From Natronospira bacteriovora (GTDB lineage: Bacteria > Pseudomonadota > Gammaproteobacteria > Natronospirales > Natronospiraceae), in the NCBI RefSeq assembly GCF_030848495.1, contig NZ_JAVDDT010000007.1, forward strand, positions 62,001 through 126,000: a DNA stretch of 64,000 nucleotides, written 5' to 3'. The translations under genes were made by a program, and so were the position numbers. The notes under the pieces were generated by a model. The model was not told the DNA's origin and made no database searches. It saw nothing but the letters and a program-made list of their open reading frames with translations. Of this stretch, positions 17,436 through 27,654 are shown one piece after another. Numbering within the stretch: position 1 is the stretch's first letter; every line of letters begins with the position of its first letter.

Positions 17436-20400
17436 TCAGGCGTGTTCCACCTGCGCCAGCTTGCGGATCTCCTGCAGGGCGACGGAGACCGTGGCGAAAT
17501 CCAGGCCACCCACATTCTGCATGTCACCGATGATGCGCATGGCATGCATCACGCGCTCATCGTTCTCCGCGCACCAGGCATCTGCCCGCTCATTGGGTGG
17601 CAGCTCTTCGTCCTCGGTTACATCCAGCACGATGGCAGTGAGATCACGGCGATAGCTGAAGAGGTTCTCCCGCAGGGTCCCGCGGGCCACGGACTGCCAG
17701 TGACCTTCGGCCGGCAGGGCTTCGATCTCCTCCCGGATCCAGTCCAGATGCAGATGGCTGCCCACATCGAAATAGACCTTGGCCACGGTGAGTATGTCCA
17801 TTTCGCGTTGATGGGCCACCTCCACCAGATCGAGACCGGAATAGAGGTATTCCATGACAGCAACCTGGCGGGCCAGCGGTTCCGGCACAGCCATGTCCGT
17901 GAACTGCTGGATGTTCTGGCCGATGCGGCTGATTTCCACCTGAGGCAGCAGTTCCATGAGGCCATCGCGCATGGTAGCGATGCCCTCCTGGAAGAAGCTG
18001 ACCCGCTCGGCGATGTCCAGGCGACGCTCCGGCCGGTTGAGCAGCCAGCGAGTGGCATTGCGCAACAGGCGACCAATTTGAACCATCATGGAAATCTGGA
18101 TGCTGGCCGGTACCCGATTGTCGAGCCCTTCGACGGCCTGCCAGAGTTCGCGCACACCGAAAGCCTCCCGGGCAATGGTGTAGGCCCGGGTTACGGAAGC
18201 ATGATCCGCACCGGTGTCGTCGCGCATGCGCTGGGAGAAGCTTGGCCCCATGCGGTTCACCATGCTGTTGGTGATGCTGGTGGCGATGATCTCCCGGCGC
18301 AGGCGGTGCTGCTCCATGTAATCCTGGTACTTGTCACGCAGGGGCGTGGGGAAGTAGTTGCTCAGTTCCCGGGCCAGATAGGTGTCCTCCGGCACATCGG
18401 ACGCCAGCAAATCGGAGTAGATGTCATTCTTGGCATAGGCCAGGAGAATCGACAGCTCCGGTCGTGTCAGGCCACGCCCGGACTTGCGCAGCTCGTTGAT
18501 GCCTTCATCGTCCGGCAGATACTCCAGGGAGCGATTGAGGTCACCGCTGCGCTCCAGCACGCGGATCAGATGCACATGCTCGTTGAGGCGGTTGGCCGCT
18601 TGCGCTTCGGTAAAGGACAGCGCCTGGGTCTGCAGGTAGTTGTCCCGCAGAACCTGGTTGGATACTTCGCTGGTCATGTCCATGAACAGTTTGTCGCGCT
18701 GCTTGGGTTTCAGCCCACCATCGGCCATCACCATGCTCAGCAGGATCTTGATGTTCACTTCCCGGTCGGAACAGTCCACGCCACCGGAGTTGTCGATGAA
18801 GTCGGTGTTGATCCGGCCACCACGCTGGGCATATTCAATTCGGCCAAGCTGGGTGAGGCCCAGGTTGCCGCCCTCACCCACCACGCGGCAGCGCAGGGCG
18901 GAGCCGTTGATGCGCACGCCGTCATTGGCCCGATCACCCACGTCGGCGTGGGTCTCGTCCACCGACTTCACATAGGTGCCGATGCCGCCATTCCAGATCA
19001 GGTCCACCGGCGACTTGAGGATGGCGCGGATCAGTTCCTGCGGTGTCATGCGGCTCTCTTCCACGTCCAGCATCTCCCGCACTTCCTTTGGCAGGGTGAT
19101 GCTCTTGGCGCTGCGGGAGAAGACACCGCCACCCCTGGAGATCAGTTCCTTGTTGTAGTCATCCCAGGTGGAACGAGGAAGCTTGAACAGTCGTTCGCGC
19201 TCCTTGAAGCTTGCCTCCGGATCCGGATCCGGATCCAGGAAGATGTGCATGTGGTTGAAGGCGGCCTTGAGCTTGATGTGCCGTGACAGCAGCATGCCGT
19301 TGCCGAACACGTCACCGCCCATGTCACCGATGCCCACCACGGAGAAATCCTGGTTCTGACAGTCGATGCCCATTTCCCGGAAATGGCGCTTGACGGACTC
19401 CCAGGCACCCTTGGCAGTGATGCCCATCTTCTTGTGGTCATATCCCACCGAGCCGCCAGACGCGAAGGCATCGCCCAGCCAGAAGTCGTATTCGGCGGAG
19501 ACGGCATTGGCCAGGTCGGAGAAGGTGGCTGTGCCCTTGTCGGCAGCCACCACCAGATAGGGGTCATCATCATCGTGGCGGACACAGGCCGGCGGCGGCA
19601 CGATCTTGCCGTCCTTGAGGTTGTCGGTGATGTCCAGCAGGCCGCGGATGAAGTCCTTGTAGCAGTTTTCCACCTCGGCCATCATCGCCTCGCGGGTGGC
19701 ATTGCGTGGCGGCTGCTTGACCACGAAACCACCCTTGGCACCCATGGGCACGATCAGGGTGTTCTTCACCTGTTGTGCCTTCATCAGGCCCAGCACTTCG
19801 GTACGGAAATCCTCCCGCCGGTCGGACCAGCGCAGACCACCACGGGCCACCTTGCCACCACGCAGGTGAACACCCTCGACTCTGGGTGAGTAAAGGAAGA
19901 TCTCATAGGCCGGCTTCGGCAGGGGCAGCTCCGGCACCTTGGCCGGATCGAACTTGAAGGAGACATAGGACTTCCAGTCGCCATCCTGGCCCTGCTGGTA
20001 GAAGTTGGTACGCAGGGTGGCGCGGATGACGCCGAGGTAGGCGCGCAGGATGCGATCGGCATCGAGGCTGGATACGTCTTCCAGGGCATTGCCGATGCGC
20101 TCGGCGAGTTCACGACAGCCGGCGCCCCGATCACCGTCGAAGTCCGGGTCAAAGGCTGTTTCGAACAGGGCCACCAGATCCCGGGTAATGGCGGTGTTTC
20201 CGACCAGGATGTCCTCCATGTAGTTCTGACTGAAGGGCAGGCCGGTCTGGCTCAGGTACTTGCAGTAGGCGCGCAGAATGACCACCTGCCGCCAGTCCAG
20301 TTCCGCCGACAGCACCAGGCGATGGAATCCGTCGTTCTCGGCATCCCCGTTCCAGGTGCGTTCAAAGGCATCCTGGAAAATCTCGCGGACAGCTTCCAGG

Positions 20401-22271
20401 TCCACGTCCTCACCCGTGGCGTTGATCATTTCCACGTCCTGAATCCAGACGATGGAGAGATCACCCAGCTCGATTTCATAGGGACGTTCGGCGATGACCT
20501 TCACGCCCATGTTTTCCAGCATGGGCAGGATGTCGGAAATCGGGATGGGCTGTTCGCGGCGGAAGATCTTGAAGCGCAGCAGGTTCTTCAGATGCGGTTT
20601 GGGCCGGTACAGGCTCATGCGGATGCTGTCGTCATCCTGCAGCAGATCCATTTTCTGCACATCGTAGGCCGCCGCCTCGGGCGTCACGTCTTCCTGATAG
20701 GCGGCCGGGAAGCAGTTGGCGTAGCGCCGGTGCAGTTTCAGGCCCTGCTCCTCGCCCAGTCGATCCACCAGAATATCGCGCAGGTGATCCTGCCAGGAGC
20801 GCACCACGTATTCGATCTTCTCCTCGATGTCCGCAACGCTGAACTCCGGGGTCGTCCAGGGCTGGGTGCGCACGATGATGTGTGCACGGGCGAGGATGGA
20901 TTCGTCGATTTCCACCGTGGATTCCGTACCCAGGCCGTTGAGCTCACCTTTCAGAATGGCCTGAATGTGCTCGCGCACCTGGGTGTTGTAGCGTTCCCTT
21001 GGCACGTAGACGAGGCAGGAATAGAAGCGCCCGAAGGCATCACGGCGGATGAACAGCTTGACCCGCTGGCGTTCCTGCAGCTGCACGATGCCGGTGCTGA
21101 TGTCATACAGTTCGTCCACCGTGCTCTGGAACAGCTCATCCCGTGGGTAGGTCTCGAGAATGTGCAGCAATGCCTTGCCAGCATGGCTGGCGTTGGGAAG
21201 TCGGGCCTTTCTGATGACCGCATCCACCTTCCTGCGCAGAATCGGGATGTCCCGCGGACTACGGCTGTAGGCCGAGGAGGTGAACAGGCCGAGGAAACGG
21301 CGTTCACCGAGTACATTGCCTTCGTCATCGAAGGTCTTGATGCTGACGTAATCAAGATAGCTGGGGCGGTGAACGGTGGAGAAGGAGTTCGCCTTGGTGA
21401 TGACCAACAGCTCGGAAGACAGTGCGTGTTCGTGGACCTGCTCGGGCAGGTCGCGGGGCTCACTCTTCTCCCGCTCCTTGCTGAGGATGCCGAGACCGCT
21501 CTTGTGAACCGGCAGCAGTCGCAGATGCCCGCCTTTGTGATCGAGTCGGTATTCCTGGTAGCCAAGGAAGGTGAAGTGGTTGGATTCCATCCACTCCAGG
21601 AAATTGATCACTTCGCGGATATCGCTGCTGGTCTTGGGGGGATCGGTTTCCAGTTCCACGCGAATTTGATTGGCCTTCTGGCGCATCTCCGACCAGTCTT
21701 CAACCGCCATGCGGACATCATCCAGCACCCGAAGCAGCTCCTGGCGAAGATCTTCCAGGCGCTCTTCATCGGTTTCCCGGTCGATTTCGATCTGCTGCCA
21801 GGATTCCACGAAGCCCTTGTCACCCATGTCCGCGCCAGGTTCCACGGCACTGCGCAGACGGCCCTTGGGCGTGCGATCCACCTGCACCAGCGGATGCACG
21901 GTCAGATGGATGGTGAAGCCCTTGCGATTGAGGGCCATGGACAGGGAGTCCACCAGGAAAGGCATGTCATCGGTGACCACTTCCACCACGGTGTGCTGGG
22001 ATTCCCAGCCATCCTGTTTCCGATCCGGGTTGTAGATGCGGATGCTGGGTTCGCCCGGCACACGGTCACGGCCGAACTTCCAGTGGGCCAGGGCGGCTCC
22101 GGCCAGATCCTTCGGGGTGCGCGTGGCCAGATCTTCCCGGGCCACGGCGCGGAAGAAGTGCCGGATAAAGGTCTCATGCTGGTCAGAGAACCGGTCGCCG
22201 AGCATGTCGCGGGCGGCCGAAATGATCTGTGGGGTGCGGGCGCGTCTTGCGGAGCTTTTCTTTGCCACCAT
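17436..22271 (-). CDS. gdhB: NAD-specific glutamate dehydrogenase, 180-kDa class
   Basis: Oxidises glutamate to 2-oxoglutarate, mainly catabolic. The 1611-residue size is diagnostic of the GDH-180 family. The long N-terminal regulatory region (ACT-like segments) precedes the catalytic domain, where VPMGAKGGFVVK carries the catalytic Lys region and GIGDMGGDVFGNGML the NAD-binding glycines. The C-terminal helical domain ends LAQVEHA. AAGGA lies 7 bases before the ATG. It is a single gene, transcribed in the same direction as the pyruvate dehydrogenase operon but separated from it by a terminator. Confidence 0.97.
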   Translation of the reverse strand: MVAKKSSARRARTPQIISAARDMLGDRFSDQHETFIRHFFRAVAREDLATRTPKDLAGAALAHWKFGRDRVPGEPSIRIYNPDRKQDGWESQHTVVEVVTDDMPFLVDSLSMALNRKGFTIHLTVHPLVQVDRTPKGRLRSAVEPGADMGDKGFVESWQQIEIDRETDEERLEDLRQELLRVLDDVRMAVEDWSEMRQKANQIRVELETDPPKTSSDIREVINFLEWMESNHFTFLGYQEYRLDHKGGHLRLLPVHKSGLGILSKEREKSEPRDLPEQVHEHALSSELLVITKANSFSTVHRPSYLDYVSIKTFDDEGNVLGERRFLGLFTSSAYSRSPRDIPILRRKVDAVIRKARLPNASHAGKALLHILETYPRDELFQSTVDELYDISTGIVQLQERQRVKLFIRRDAFGRFYSCLVYVPRERYNTQVREHIQAILKGELNGLGTESTVEIDESILARAHIIVRTQPWTTPEFSVADIEEKIEYVVRSWQDHLRDILVDRLGEEQGLKLHRRYANCFPAAYQEDVTPEAAAYDVQKMDLLQDDDSIRMSLYRPKPHLKNLLRFKIFRREQPIPISDILPMLENMGVKVIAERPYEIELGDLSIVWIQDVEMINATGEDVDLEAVREIFQDAFERTWNGDAENDGFHRLVLSAELDWRQVVILRAYCKYLSQTGLPFSQNYMEDILVGNTAITRDLVALFETAFDPDFDGDRGAGCRELAERIGNALEDVSSLDADRILRAYLGVIRATLRTNFYQQGQDGDWKSYVSFKFDPAKVPELPLPKPAYEIFLYSPRVEGVHLRGGKVARGGLRWSDRREDFRTEVLGLMKAQQVKNTLIVPMGAKGGFVVKQPPRNATREAMMAEVENCYKDFIRGLLDITDNLKDGKIVPPPACVRHDDDDPYLVVAADKGTATFSDLANAVSAEYDFWLGDAFASGGSVGYDHKKMGITAKGAWESVKRHFREMGIDCQNQDFSVVGIGDMGGDVFGNGMLLSRHIKLKAAFNHMHIFLDPDPDPEASFKERERLFKLPRSTWDDYNKELISRGGGVFSRSAKSITLPKEVREMLDVEESRMTPQELIRAILKSPVDLIWNGGIGTYVKSVDETHADVGDRANDGVRINGSALRCRVVGEGGNLGLTQLGRIEYAQRGGRINTDFIDNSGGVDCSDREVNIKILLSMVMADGGLKPKQRDKLFMDMTSEVSNQVLRDNYLQTQALSFTEAQAANRLNEHVHLIRVLERSGDLNRSLEYLPDDEGINELRKSGRGLTRPELSILLAYAKNDIYSDLLASDVPEDTYLARELSNYFPTPLRDKYQDYMEQHRLRREIIATSITNSMVNRMGPSFSQRMRDDTGADHASVTRAYTIAREAFGVRELWQAVEGLDNRVPASIQISMMVQIGRLLRNATRWLLNRPERRLDIAERVSFFQEGIATMRDGLMELLPQVEISRIGQNIQQFTDMAVPEPLARQVAVMEYLYSGLDLVEVAHQREMDILTVAKVYFDVGSHLHLDWIREEIEALPAEGHWQSVARGTLRENLFSYRRDLTAIVLDVTEDEELPPNERADAWCAENDERVMHAMRIIGDMQNVGGLDFATVSVALQEIRKLAQVEHA

Positions 22272-22454
22272 GAGTGAATCCTTGAACTGGCAGTCGGGTC
22301 AGCGGGGGTGTGATGTCGCCGTAAAATGTGAAAACGGGCCGGTCCCGAACGGGCCAGCCCGACACCCAGGCGAACTGCCCCGATTCTAACGGGTTTTCGC
22401 CGCTTAATGTATGGGGATACGGGGGATTTTTGCCGGATTCAAACGGAAAGGCAA

Positions 22455-22487
22455 TAAAAAACCCCGGCAGCCGTTGGCCACCGGGGT
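22455..22487 (-). terminator. Terminator of the pyruvate dehydrogenase operon
   Basis: Minus-strand ACCCCGG ... CCGGGGT stem (22487-22461) followed by TTTTTT (22461-22456), 31 bases past the E2 stop codon. Confidence 0.88.
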
Positions 22488-22517
22488 TCGCTTGCTTGCT
22501 GCGCTTTCAGTCGTCGC

Positions 22518-24104
22518 TCAGAACGGCTTCTGCAGGTCGTCGATGACGGCCTTGAGGAAGCGACAGGCTTCGCCGCCGGTGAGGCAGCGGTGGTCGAAGG
22601 TGACCGACAGGGGAATGCGCTTGTGGCATTCCATGCCGCCCATGACCGCCACCACATCGTGGCGAATGCCACCGGTGCCGAGAATGGCCACCTGGGGTGG
22701 CACCACCACCGGCGTGGCGTAGCGGCCGGCCATCATGCCGAAGTTCGACAGGGTGATGGTCGGATCCTTCATGTCTTCCGGCGCCACGCTGCGATCGCGG
22801 GTGGCCTGCTTGACGGCATTGAGCTTCTGGCGAAGCCCGGCCGCATCGGTCTGATCCACCTGGCGCAGCACCGGCACGATCAGACCGTCCGGGGTGTCCA
22901 CGGCCATGGCCACATCCACGTTCTCGTGCAGGATGCGCTCCCGCTTCTCACCGTCATACCAGGCGTTCATGCCCGGTTCGGCGCGCACGCCGGCCACCAG
23001 GGCGCGGATGATGCGGCCGGTGATGTCCTGCCCGGGCTGCCAGTAATGGATGTCGGCATCGTCGAACAGGGTGCAGGCGGCCACCTGGTCGCGGGAGGCG
23101 GACATGCTCATGTGCATGGCACGGCGCGGGCCACGAATGGGCTGCGGCACGCCGTAGTCCACGTCGTCCCGTGGCGGGGCCATCGGCGTTTCCATGCCAC
23201 CGGCAAAACCCATGGCCGGTGCCGGGGCAGCCGCAGTCGGGCGACGGGCACCACCGGAGGCGGCGGCCTTTTCCACGTCGGCCGCAGTGACCTGACCCTT
23301 GTTGCCGGTCGCTGGGACCCGGCTGAGGTCCACGTCCAGCTCTTTCGCCAGGCGGCGCACGGCGGGCAGGGCCTTGACCTTGCCGGTGCCGCCCCGCTTG
23401 CGCTTCTTGCGCACGATCGCGGTCTCGGTGAGCTCCTCGTCGGAGGTGGTCATCTTGCCAACCACGCTGCCCGCGTCCTCACGCTCGCCGTCGTCCTTGG
23501 CGGGCTCGGCCTTGGCCGGGGCTTCGTCACCGCCGTCGGCGGCCCCGAAGGTCACCAGCGGCTTGCCCACTTCCACCACATCGCCGTTCCTGGCGTGCAG
23601 CTTGCCGATGACGCCGTTCTCGGGCGAGGGGACATCCACCACGGCCTTGGCGGTTTCCACCGCCACCAGCGGATCATCCACCTTCACTTCATCGCCTTCG
23701 GCCACTTTCCATTCGACGATCTCGGCGTCCTGCAGGCCTTCGCCCAGATCGGGCAGGTTGAAGACCACGCCACCGCCCGTGGCGGCCGCCTTCTTCTTGG
23801 CCGGCTTGGCTTCCGCCGGCTTCTCGGCCTTGGCTTCGGCGGGCGCGGGCTCGGCATCGCCGCTGTCCGGCTCACCATCGAAATCCACCAGGGGCTTGCC
23901 CACTTCCACCACATCGCCGTTCCTGGCGTACAGCTTGGTGATGGTGCCGCTCTCGGGTGAGGGCACATCCACCACCGCCTTGGCGGTTTCTACCGCCAGC
24001 AGCGGGTCATCCACATTGACCGTATCGCCGACCTTGACCTTCCATTCGACGATCTCGGCGTCCTGCAGGCCTTCGCCCAGGTCCGGGAGATTGAAAGTCT
24101 TCAT
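22518..24104 (-). CDS. pdhC: Pyruvate dehydrogenase E2 with two lipoyl domains
   Basis: Core acyltransferase of a 2-oxoacid dehydrogenase complex. In 528 residues there are two lipoyl domains (lipoyl Lys42 and Lys153, both in VETAKAVVDVPSP), Ala/Pro/Lys linkers, an E3-binding domain (about 244-280, ALPAVRRLAKELDVDLSRV) and the catalytic domain. The active-site segment reads DHRCLTGGEA (His505), so the Asp of the usual HxxxDG motif is Thr509. It lies 4 bases after pdhB. Substrate pyruvate is favoured over branched-chain acids from the operon form but not proven. E3 is not in the window. Confidence 0.9.
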   Translation of the reverse strand: MKTFNLPDLGEGLQDAEIVEWKVKVGDTVNVDDPLLAVETAKAVVDVPSPESGTITKLYARNGDVVEVGKPLVDFDGEPDSGDAEPAPAEAKAEKPAEAKPAKKKAAATGGGVVFNLPDLGEGLQDAEIVEWKVAEGDEVKVDDPLVAVETAKAVVDVPSPENGVIGKLHARNGDVVEVGKPLVTFGAADGGDEAPAKAEPAKDDGEREDAGSVVGKMTTSDEELTETAIVRKKRKRGGTGKVKALPAVRRLAKELDVDLSRVPATGNKGQVTAADVEKAAASGGARRPTAAAPAPAMGFAGGMETPMAPPRDDVDYGVPQPIRGPRRAMHMSMSASRDQVAACTLFDDADIHYWQPGQDITGRIIRALVAGVRAEPGMNAWYDGEKRERILHENVDVAMAVDTPDGLIVPVLRQVDQTDAAGLRQKLNAVKQATRDRSVAPEDMKDPTITLSNFGMMAGRYATPVVVPPQVAILGTGGIRHDVVAVMGGMECHKRIPLSVTFDHRCLTGGEACRFLKAVIDDLQKPF

Positions 24105-24108
24105 GGCC

Positions 24109-25086
24109 TTAGTCCTCCAGAGTCCGCTGCACGGCGTCCTTGATGCGAGCCACCGACGGCAGGTACTGCTTTTCCAGCTTGAACAGCGGCATGGTCACAT
24201 CGTAGCCGGTGACACGCTGAACCGGGGCCTTGAGGTCATAAATGCCCTTCTCGGCCAGGTTGGCGGCAATCTCGGCGCCCACACCCACATTACGCGGGGC
24301 TTCATGCACGATCACGGCACGCCCGGTCTTCTCCACGGATTCCAGAATGGTGTCCATGTCCAGCGGGGCGATGGTGGCCACATCGATCACTTCGCAGCTG
24401 ATGCCCTCGGCTTCCAGCTCCTTGGCGGCCTGCAGGGTTTCATGCATGGCCGGTGCCCAGGAGATCAGGGTCACGTCGGTGCCTTCCTTGAGCACGAAGC
24501 AGACATCCAGGGGCAGGGCCTCGCCGTTGTCTTCCACTTCCTGCTTCACCATCCGGTACAGGCGGTTGGGCTCGAAGAAGATCACCGGATCCGGGCAGCG
24601 GATGGCCGCCAGCAGCAGACCGTAGGCGCGCTGCGGGGAAGACGGAATCACGGTGCGCAGGCCCGGAATGTGGGCGAACAGCGCCTCGGTGCTCTCCGAG
24701 TGGTGCTCGGGGGCGTGGATACCGCCGCCGAAGGGCGCACGGATCACCAGCGGGCAGCTCAGGCGGCCACGGGTGCGGTTCCGCAGGCGGGCGGCGTGGG
24801 AAATGATGTGGTCGAAGCCCGGATAGATGAAACCGGAGAACTGGATCTCCGCCACCGGGCGCAGGCCCTGGGCGGCCATGCCCACGCCCATGCCGGTGAT
24901 CATGGATTCCGCCAGCGGGGTGTCCATGACCCGGTTCTCGCCGAAGCGTTCCTGCAGGCCGGCCGTGGCCCGGAAGACCCCGCCGTTGACGCCTACGTCT
25001 TCGCCAAAGACCACGACCCGGTCGTCGTTCTCCAGCTCGTGAGCCATGGCCATGTTCACGGCATCAATAAGAGTGACCTTAGCCAT
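24109..25086 (-). CDS. pdhB: Pyruvate dehydrogenase E1 beta subunit
   Basis: 325-residue beta subunit of the heterotetrameric E1. It has EDVGVNGGVFRAT (with the ThDP-activating Glu in VVVFGEDVG), TPLAESMITGMGVGMA, the cation loop segment GRLSCPLVIRAPFGGG and the C-terminal IYDLKAPVQRVTGYDVTMP. It overlaps the pdhA stop by 8 bases and precedes E2 by 4 bases, so the three genes are one operon. Confidence 0.95.
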   Translation of the reverse strand: MAKVTLIDAVNMAMAHELENDDRVVVFGEDVGVNGGVFRATAGLQERFGENRVMDTPLAESMITGMGVGMAAQGLRPVAEIQFSGFIYPGFDHIISHAARLRNRTRGRLSCPLVIRAPFGGGIHAPEHHSESTEALFAHIPGLRTVIPSSPQRAYGLLLAAIRCPDPVIFFEPNRLYRMVKQEVEDNGEALPLDVCFVLKEGTDVTLISWAPAMHETLQAAKELEAEGISCEVIDVATIAPLDMDTILESVEKTGRAVIVHEAPRNVGVGAEIAANLAEKGIYDLKAPVQRVTGYDVTMPLFKLEKQYLPSVARIKDAVQRTLED

Positions 25087-26152
25087 TGCGACGGGCCTCC
25101 TTGATAGCGATTTCCCGCTGCTCGCTGAGCGGATCGGTCAATTCCTCGAAGTGATAATCGAACATGTCTTCCACGCCCGGGGCCTCGATGGACTGGTATT
25201 CCACCACGGCGGCATCCACTTCCTTCTTGCACTCTTCCAGCAGAACCTTTTCCTGATCCTCGTCCCACCAGCCCTGATCGGTGATGTACTGACGCAGGCG
25301 GATCAGCGGCTCCTTCTTGCGCTCGGCTTCCACTTCATCGTCTGAGCGGTAGCGGCGGGCATCATCCGCGGTGGTGTGGTCGTGCAGGCGATAGGTCAGC
25401 ATTTCGACGAAGGTCGGGCCCTTGCCCTCGCGGGCCTTGTGCAGGGCGTTCTGCATCACGTCGCGCACGGCCACGATATCGTTGCCGTCCACCTGCACGC
25501 AGTCCATGCCCGCGGCAATGCCCTTCTGGGCCAGGGTTTCACAGGCGGTCTGCTTGGACAGGGGCACGGAGATGGCCCACTTGTTGTTCACCGTCACGCC
25601 CACGAAGGGCAGCTGCCAGGCACCGGCGGCGTTGAGGGCCTCGTAGAAATCGCCCTCGGAGGTGCCACCATCGCCGATCACGGTCACGGCGGCGCGTTTC
25701 TCGCCCCGGTACTTGAAGGCCATGGCGGAGCCGGCGGCATGCAGGTACTGGGTGGCGATGGGCACACACCAGGGGAAGTCGTGCTGGGGGCCGGAGAAGT
25801 TCGAGCCACGCTCGTCGCCGCCCCAGTAGAGCAGCACTTCGGACATCTTCACGCCGCGCATGAACTGGGCACCGTACTCCCGGTACATGGGGCAGAAAGC
25901 GTCCTCCTCGATCATGGCTGCGCCGATGCCCACGTGGGCCGCTTCGTGGCCGAGGCAGGATGCGTAGGTGCCGAGCTTGCCGGTCCGCTGCAGGGCGATG
26001 GCCTTGGTGTCGAAGACCCGCACCTTGGTCATCATCTTGTACAGCTTCAGCAGTTCTTCCTTGTCAGCCCACTTGGGCAGGTCCTTGACCGGCTTGCCTT
26101 TCGGGTCCAGGAACTGCTCGAAGGGGATCTCGAACGTCGCCGCGATACTCAC
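25079..26152 (-). CDS. pdhA: Pyruvate dehydrogenase E1 alpha subunit
   Basis: 357 residues from a GTG start at 26152, chosen because GGGAGG stands 7 bases upstream and the protein then begins SIAATFEIPFEQFLD. The longer in-frame extension to 26710 has no family similarity. ThDP-binding GDGGTSEGDFYEALNAAGAWQ (split over GDGGTSEG and NAAGAW), the YREYGAQFMRG substrate segment and the phosphorylation-loop-like RLHDHTTADDARRYR are present. It decarboxylates pyruvate and acetylates the E2 lipoyl groups. Confidence 0.94.
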   Translation of the reverse strand: MSIAATFEIPFEQFLDPKGKPVKDLPKWADKEELLKLYKMMTKVRVFDTKAIALQRTGKLGTYASCLGHEAAHVGIGAAMIEEDAFCPMYREYGAQFMRGVKMSEVLLYWGGDERGSNFSGPQHDFPWCVPIATQYLHAAGSAMAFKYRGEKRAAVTVIGDGGTSEGDFYEALNAAGAWQLPFVGVTVNNKWAISVPLSKQTACETLAQKGIAAGMDCVQVDGNDIVAVRDVMQNALHKAREGKGPTFVEMLTYRLHDHTTADDARRYRSDDEVEAERKKEPLIRLRQYITDQGWWDEDQEKVLLEECKKEVDAAVVEYQSIEAPGVEDMFDYHFEELTDPLSEQREIAIKEARRNG

Positions 26153-26780
26153 TGGCTTACCTCCCGTGATGAGGGGCTGGCGTCGTCTGGCCGGCCCCGT
26201 AACGGTTTTGCCCCGCCGCTGGCCATACCTCCGCCGGTGAAAGCACCGGGCGGGGCGGGCAGCGGCATCAGGCTCCCGCCCGTTTCTGCCATCCGCAGGA
26301 AATCTGGTCTGGGAAACGGGGTTGAACGACGGCCCCTGCCCGGCGGCGTTGCCGGGGGTGGGAGCCGACACTATATATATGTCCGGCACACCGATTTGGC
26401 CTTTCCCGGGCGGCCCGCAGGGCGCTCGAAAAAGGACCACGTCGGGCGCGGCCGCGCGAAGTTTAGCAAAACCCGCCCCGCCCCGCATTCGAACGCCCGT
26501 TTGAAGTCCGGGGCGGGATGTAATCAGGCGCTTATCGAGACCGCTTCTCTCGACAGCCCCACCGTTTTCAGCAAGGAGGCCGGGTGGGGTGGCAGGGTTG
26601 CCCAGCCCTGGGGAGCGATACCCATGCCTTGGGCCTCCTTTCTGAAAAGGGTGGGGGAGTGAGAAAAGCGGCTTCGATGGGCGTGGTTTGGCTTGAGGGG
26701 TGGTTTGCAATTTCTACCCGGCGGTGGGGCGTGTATAGTTCCCCTCCAGCATCAGTTACGCATCCTCAGGAGAGCAGGGC
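26153..26780. other. 628-base divergent region between pdhA and kynA
   Basis: No convincing gene. It holds the pdhA leader and, at 26372-26380, an A/T run (minus-strand TATATATAG) that could be a -10 element for pdhA. Near kynA there is a long hairpin (26565-26648) and a TATAGT at 26734-26739, 42 bases before the kynA start. Base composition is as GC-rich as the genes, so open frames here are expected by chance. Confidence 0.5.
26565..26648. repeat. Long inverted repeat upstream of kynA
   Basis: Arms TTTTCAGCAAGGAGGCC (26565-26581) and GGCCTCCTTTCTGAAAA (26632-26648) match at 16 of 17 positions. The 50-base interior can pair further (GGGT/ACCC, CAGGG/CCCTG). It could be a terminator-like or regulatory leader structure for either kynA or pdhA. 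Confidence 0.7.
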
Positions 26781-27620
26781 ATGTCCAACCGGCGGGATCT
26801 GGAAGCGGGTATTTCCACCGATCTGAAGGATCGGCTCACCTATTCAGGCTATCTCGGCCTGGATCGGCTGCTGGACGCCCAGCACCCCCTCTCCGACCCG
26901 CCCCACCACGACGAGATGCTTTTCATCATTCAGCATCAGACCTCCGAGCTCTGGATCAAGCTGATGCTCCATGAGCTGAGTGCCGCCCTCAGGCACGTGC
27001 AGGAGGATCGCCTGGAGCCCTGTTTCAAGATCATGGCCCGCGTGAAGCTCATTCAGCGCCAGCTGTTCGAGCAATGGGCCGTGCTGGAGACCCTGACGCC
27101 CTCCGAGTATGCCGAGTTCCGCGGCGTGCTGGGCGGTTCCTCCGGCTTCCAGTCGCCCCAGTATCGGGGCCTGGAATTCCTACTTGGCAACAAGAACGCC
27201 GACATGCTCAAGGTCTTTGAGCACGAGCCCGAGACCCATGCCTGGCTGAGCGGGATCCTCAACAGCCCCAGCCTGTACGACGAGTTTTTGCGCTATCTCG
27301 CCCGCCGTGGCCATGGCGTGCCGGCCGAGAAGATCGAGCGCGACTGGGCCGAGCCCTACGAGTCCCACCCCGGCGTGACCGAGGTCTTCCGCCGCATCTA
27401 CAGTGACACCGCCAACCACTGGGATGCCTACGAAATGGCCGAAAAGTTGCTGGATATCGAGGAAAGCTTCCAGCTCTGGCGCTTCCGCCACATGAAGACG
27501 GTGGAGCGCATTATCGGTCACAAGACTGGCACCGGCGGCTCCTCCGGGGTGTCCTTCCTCAAGCGGGCCCTGGATCTGCAGTTCTTCCCGGAGCTGATCG
27601 AGGTTCGCACCGAACTCTGA
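26781..27620 (+). CDS. kynA: Tryptophan 2,3-dioxygenase
   Basis: Haem dioxygenase opening the indole ring to N-formylkynurenine. Its 279 residues carry [34 protein letters not shown] (distal-site His and substrate contacts), [21 protein letters not shown], the proximal-His segment [14 protein letters not shown] and the mobile GTGGSSG loop. AGGAG precedes the ATG. No kynurenine hydrolase or formamidase is in the window. Confidence 0.97.
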   Translation: MSNRRDLEAGISTDLKDRLTYSGYLGLDRLLDAQHPLSDPPHHDEMLFIIQHQTSELWIKLMLHELSAALRHVQEDRLEPCFKIMARVKLIQRQLFEQWAVLETLTPSEYAEFRGVLGGSSGFQSPQYRGLEFLLGNKNADMLKVFEHEPETHAWLSGILNSPSLYDEFLRYLARRGHGVPAEKIERDWAEPYESHPGVTEVFRRIYSDTANHWDAYEMAEKLLDIEESFQLWRFRHMKTVERIIGHKTGTGGSSGVSFLKRALDLQFFPELIEVRTEL

Positions 27621-27654
27621 ATACTCTCGACGCGGGCCGGCTTCCAGCACGAAT

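Noticed and set aside
20322-22277. 651-residue open frame opposite gdhB
   Set aside because: Antisense shadow with no recognisable domain; gdhB on the other strand is unmistakable. The same applies to 17352-19286.
23299-25104. 601-residue Ser/Ala-rich frame opposite the pyruvate dehydrogenase genes
   Set aside because: Low-complexity shadow of pdhC and pdhB.
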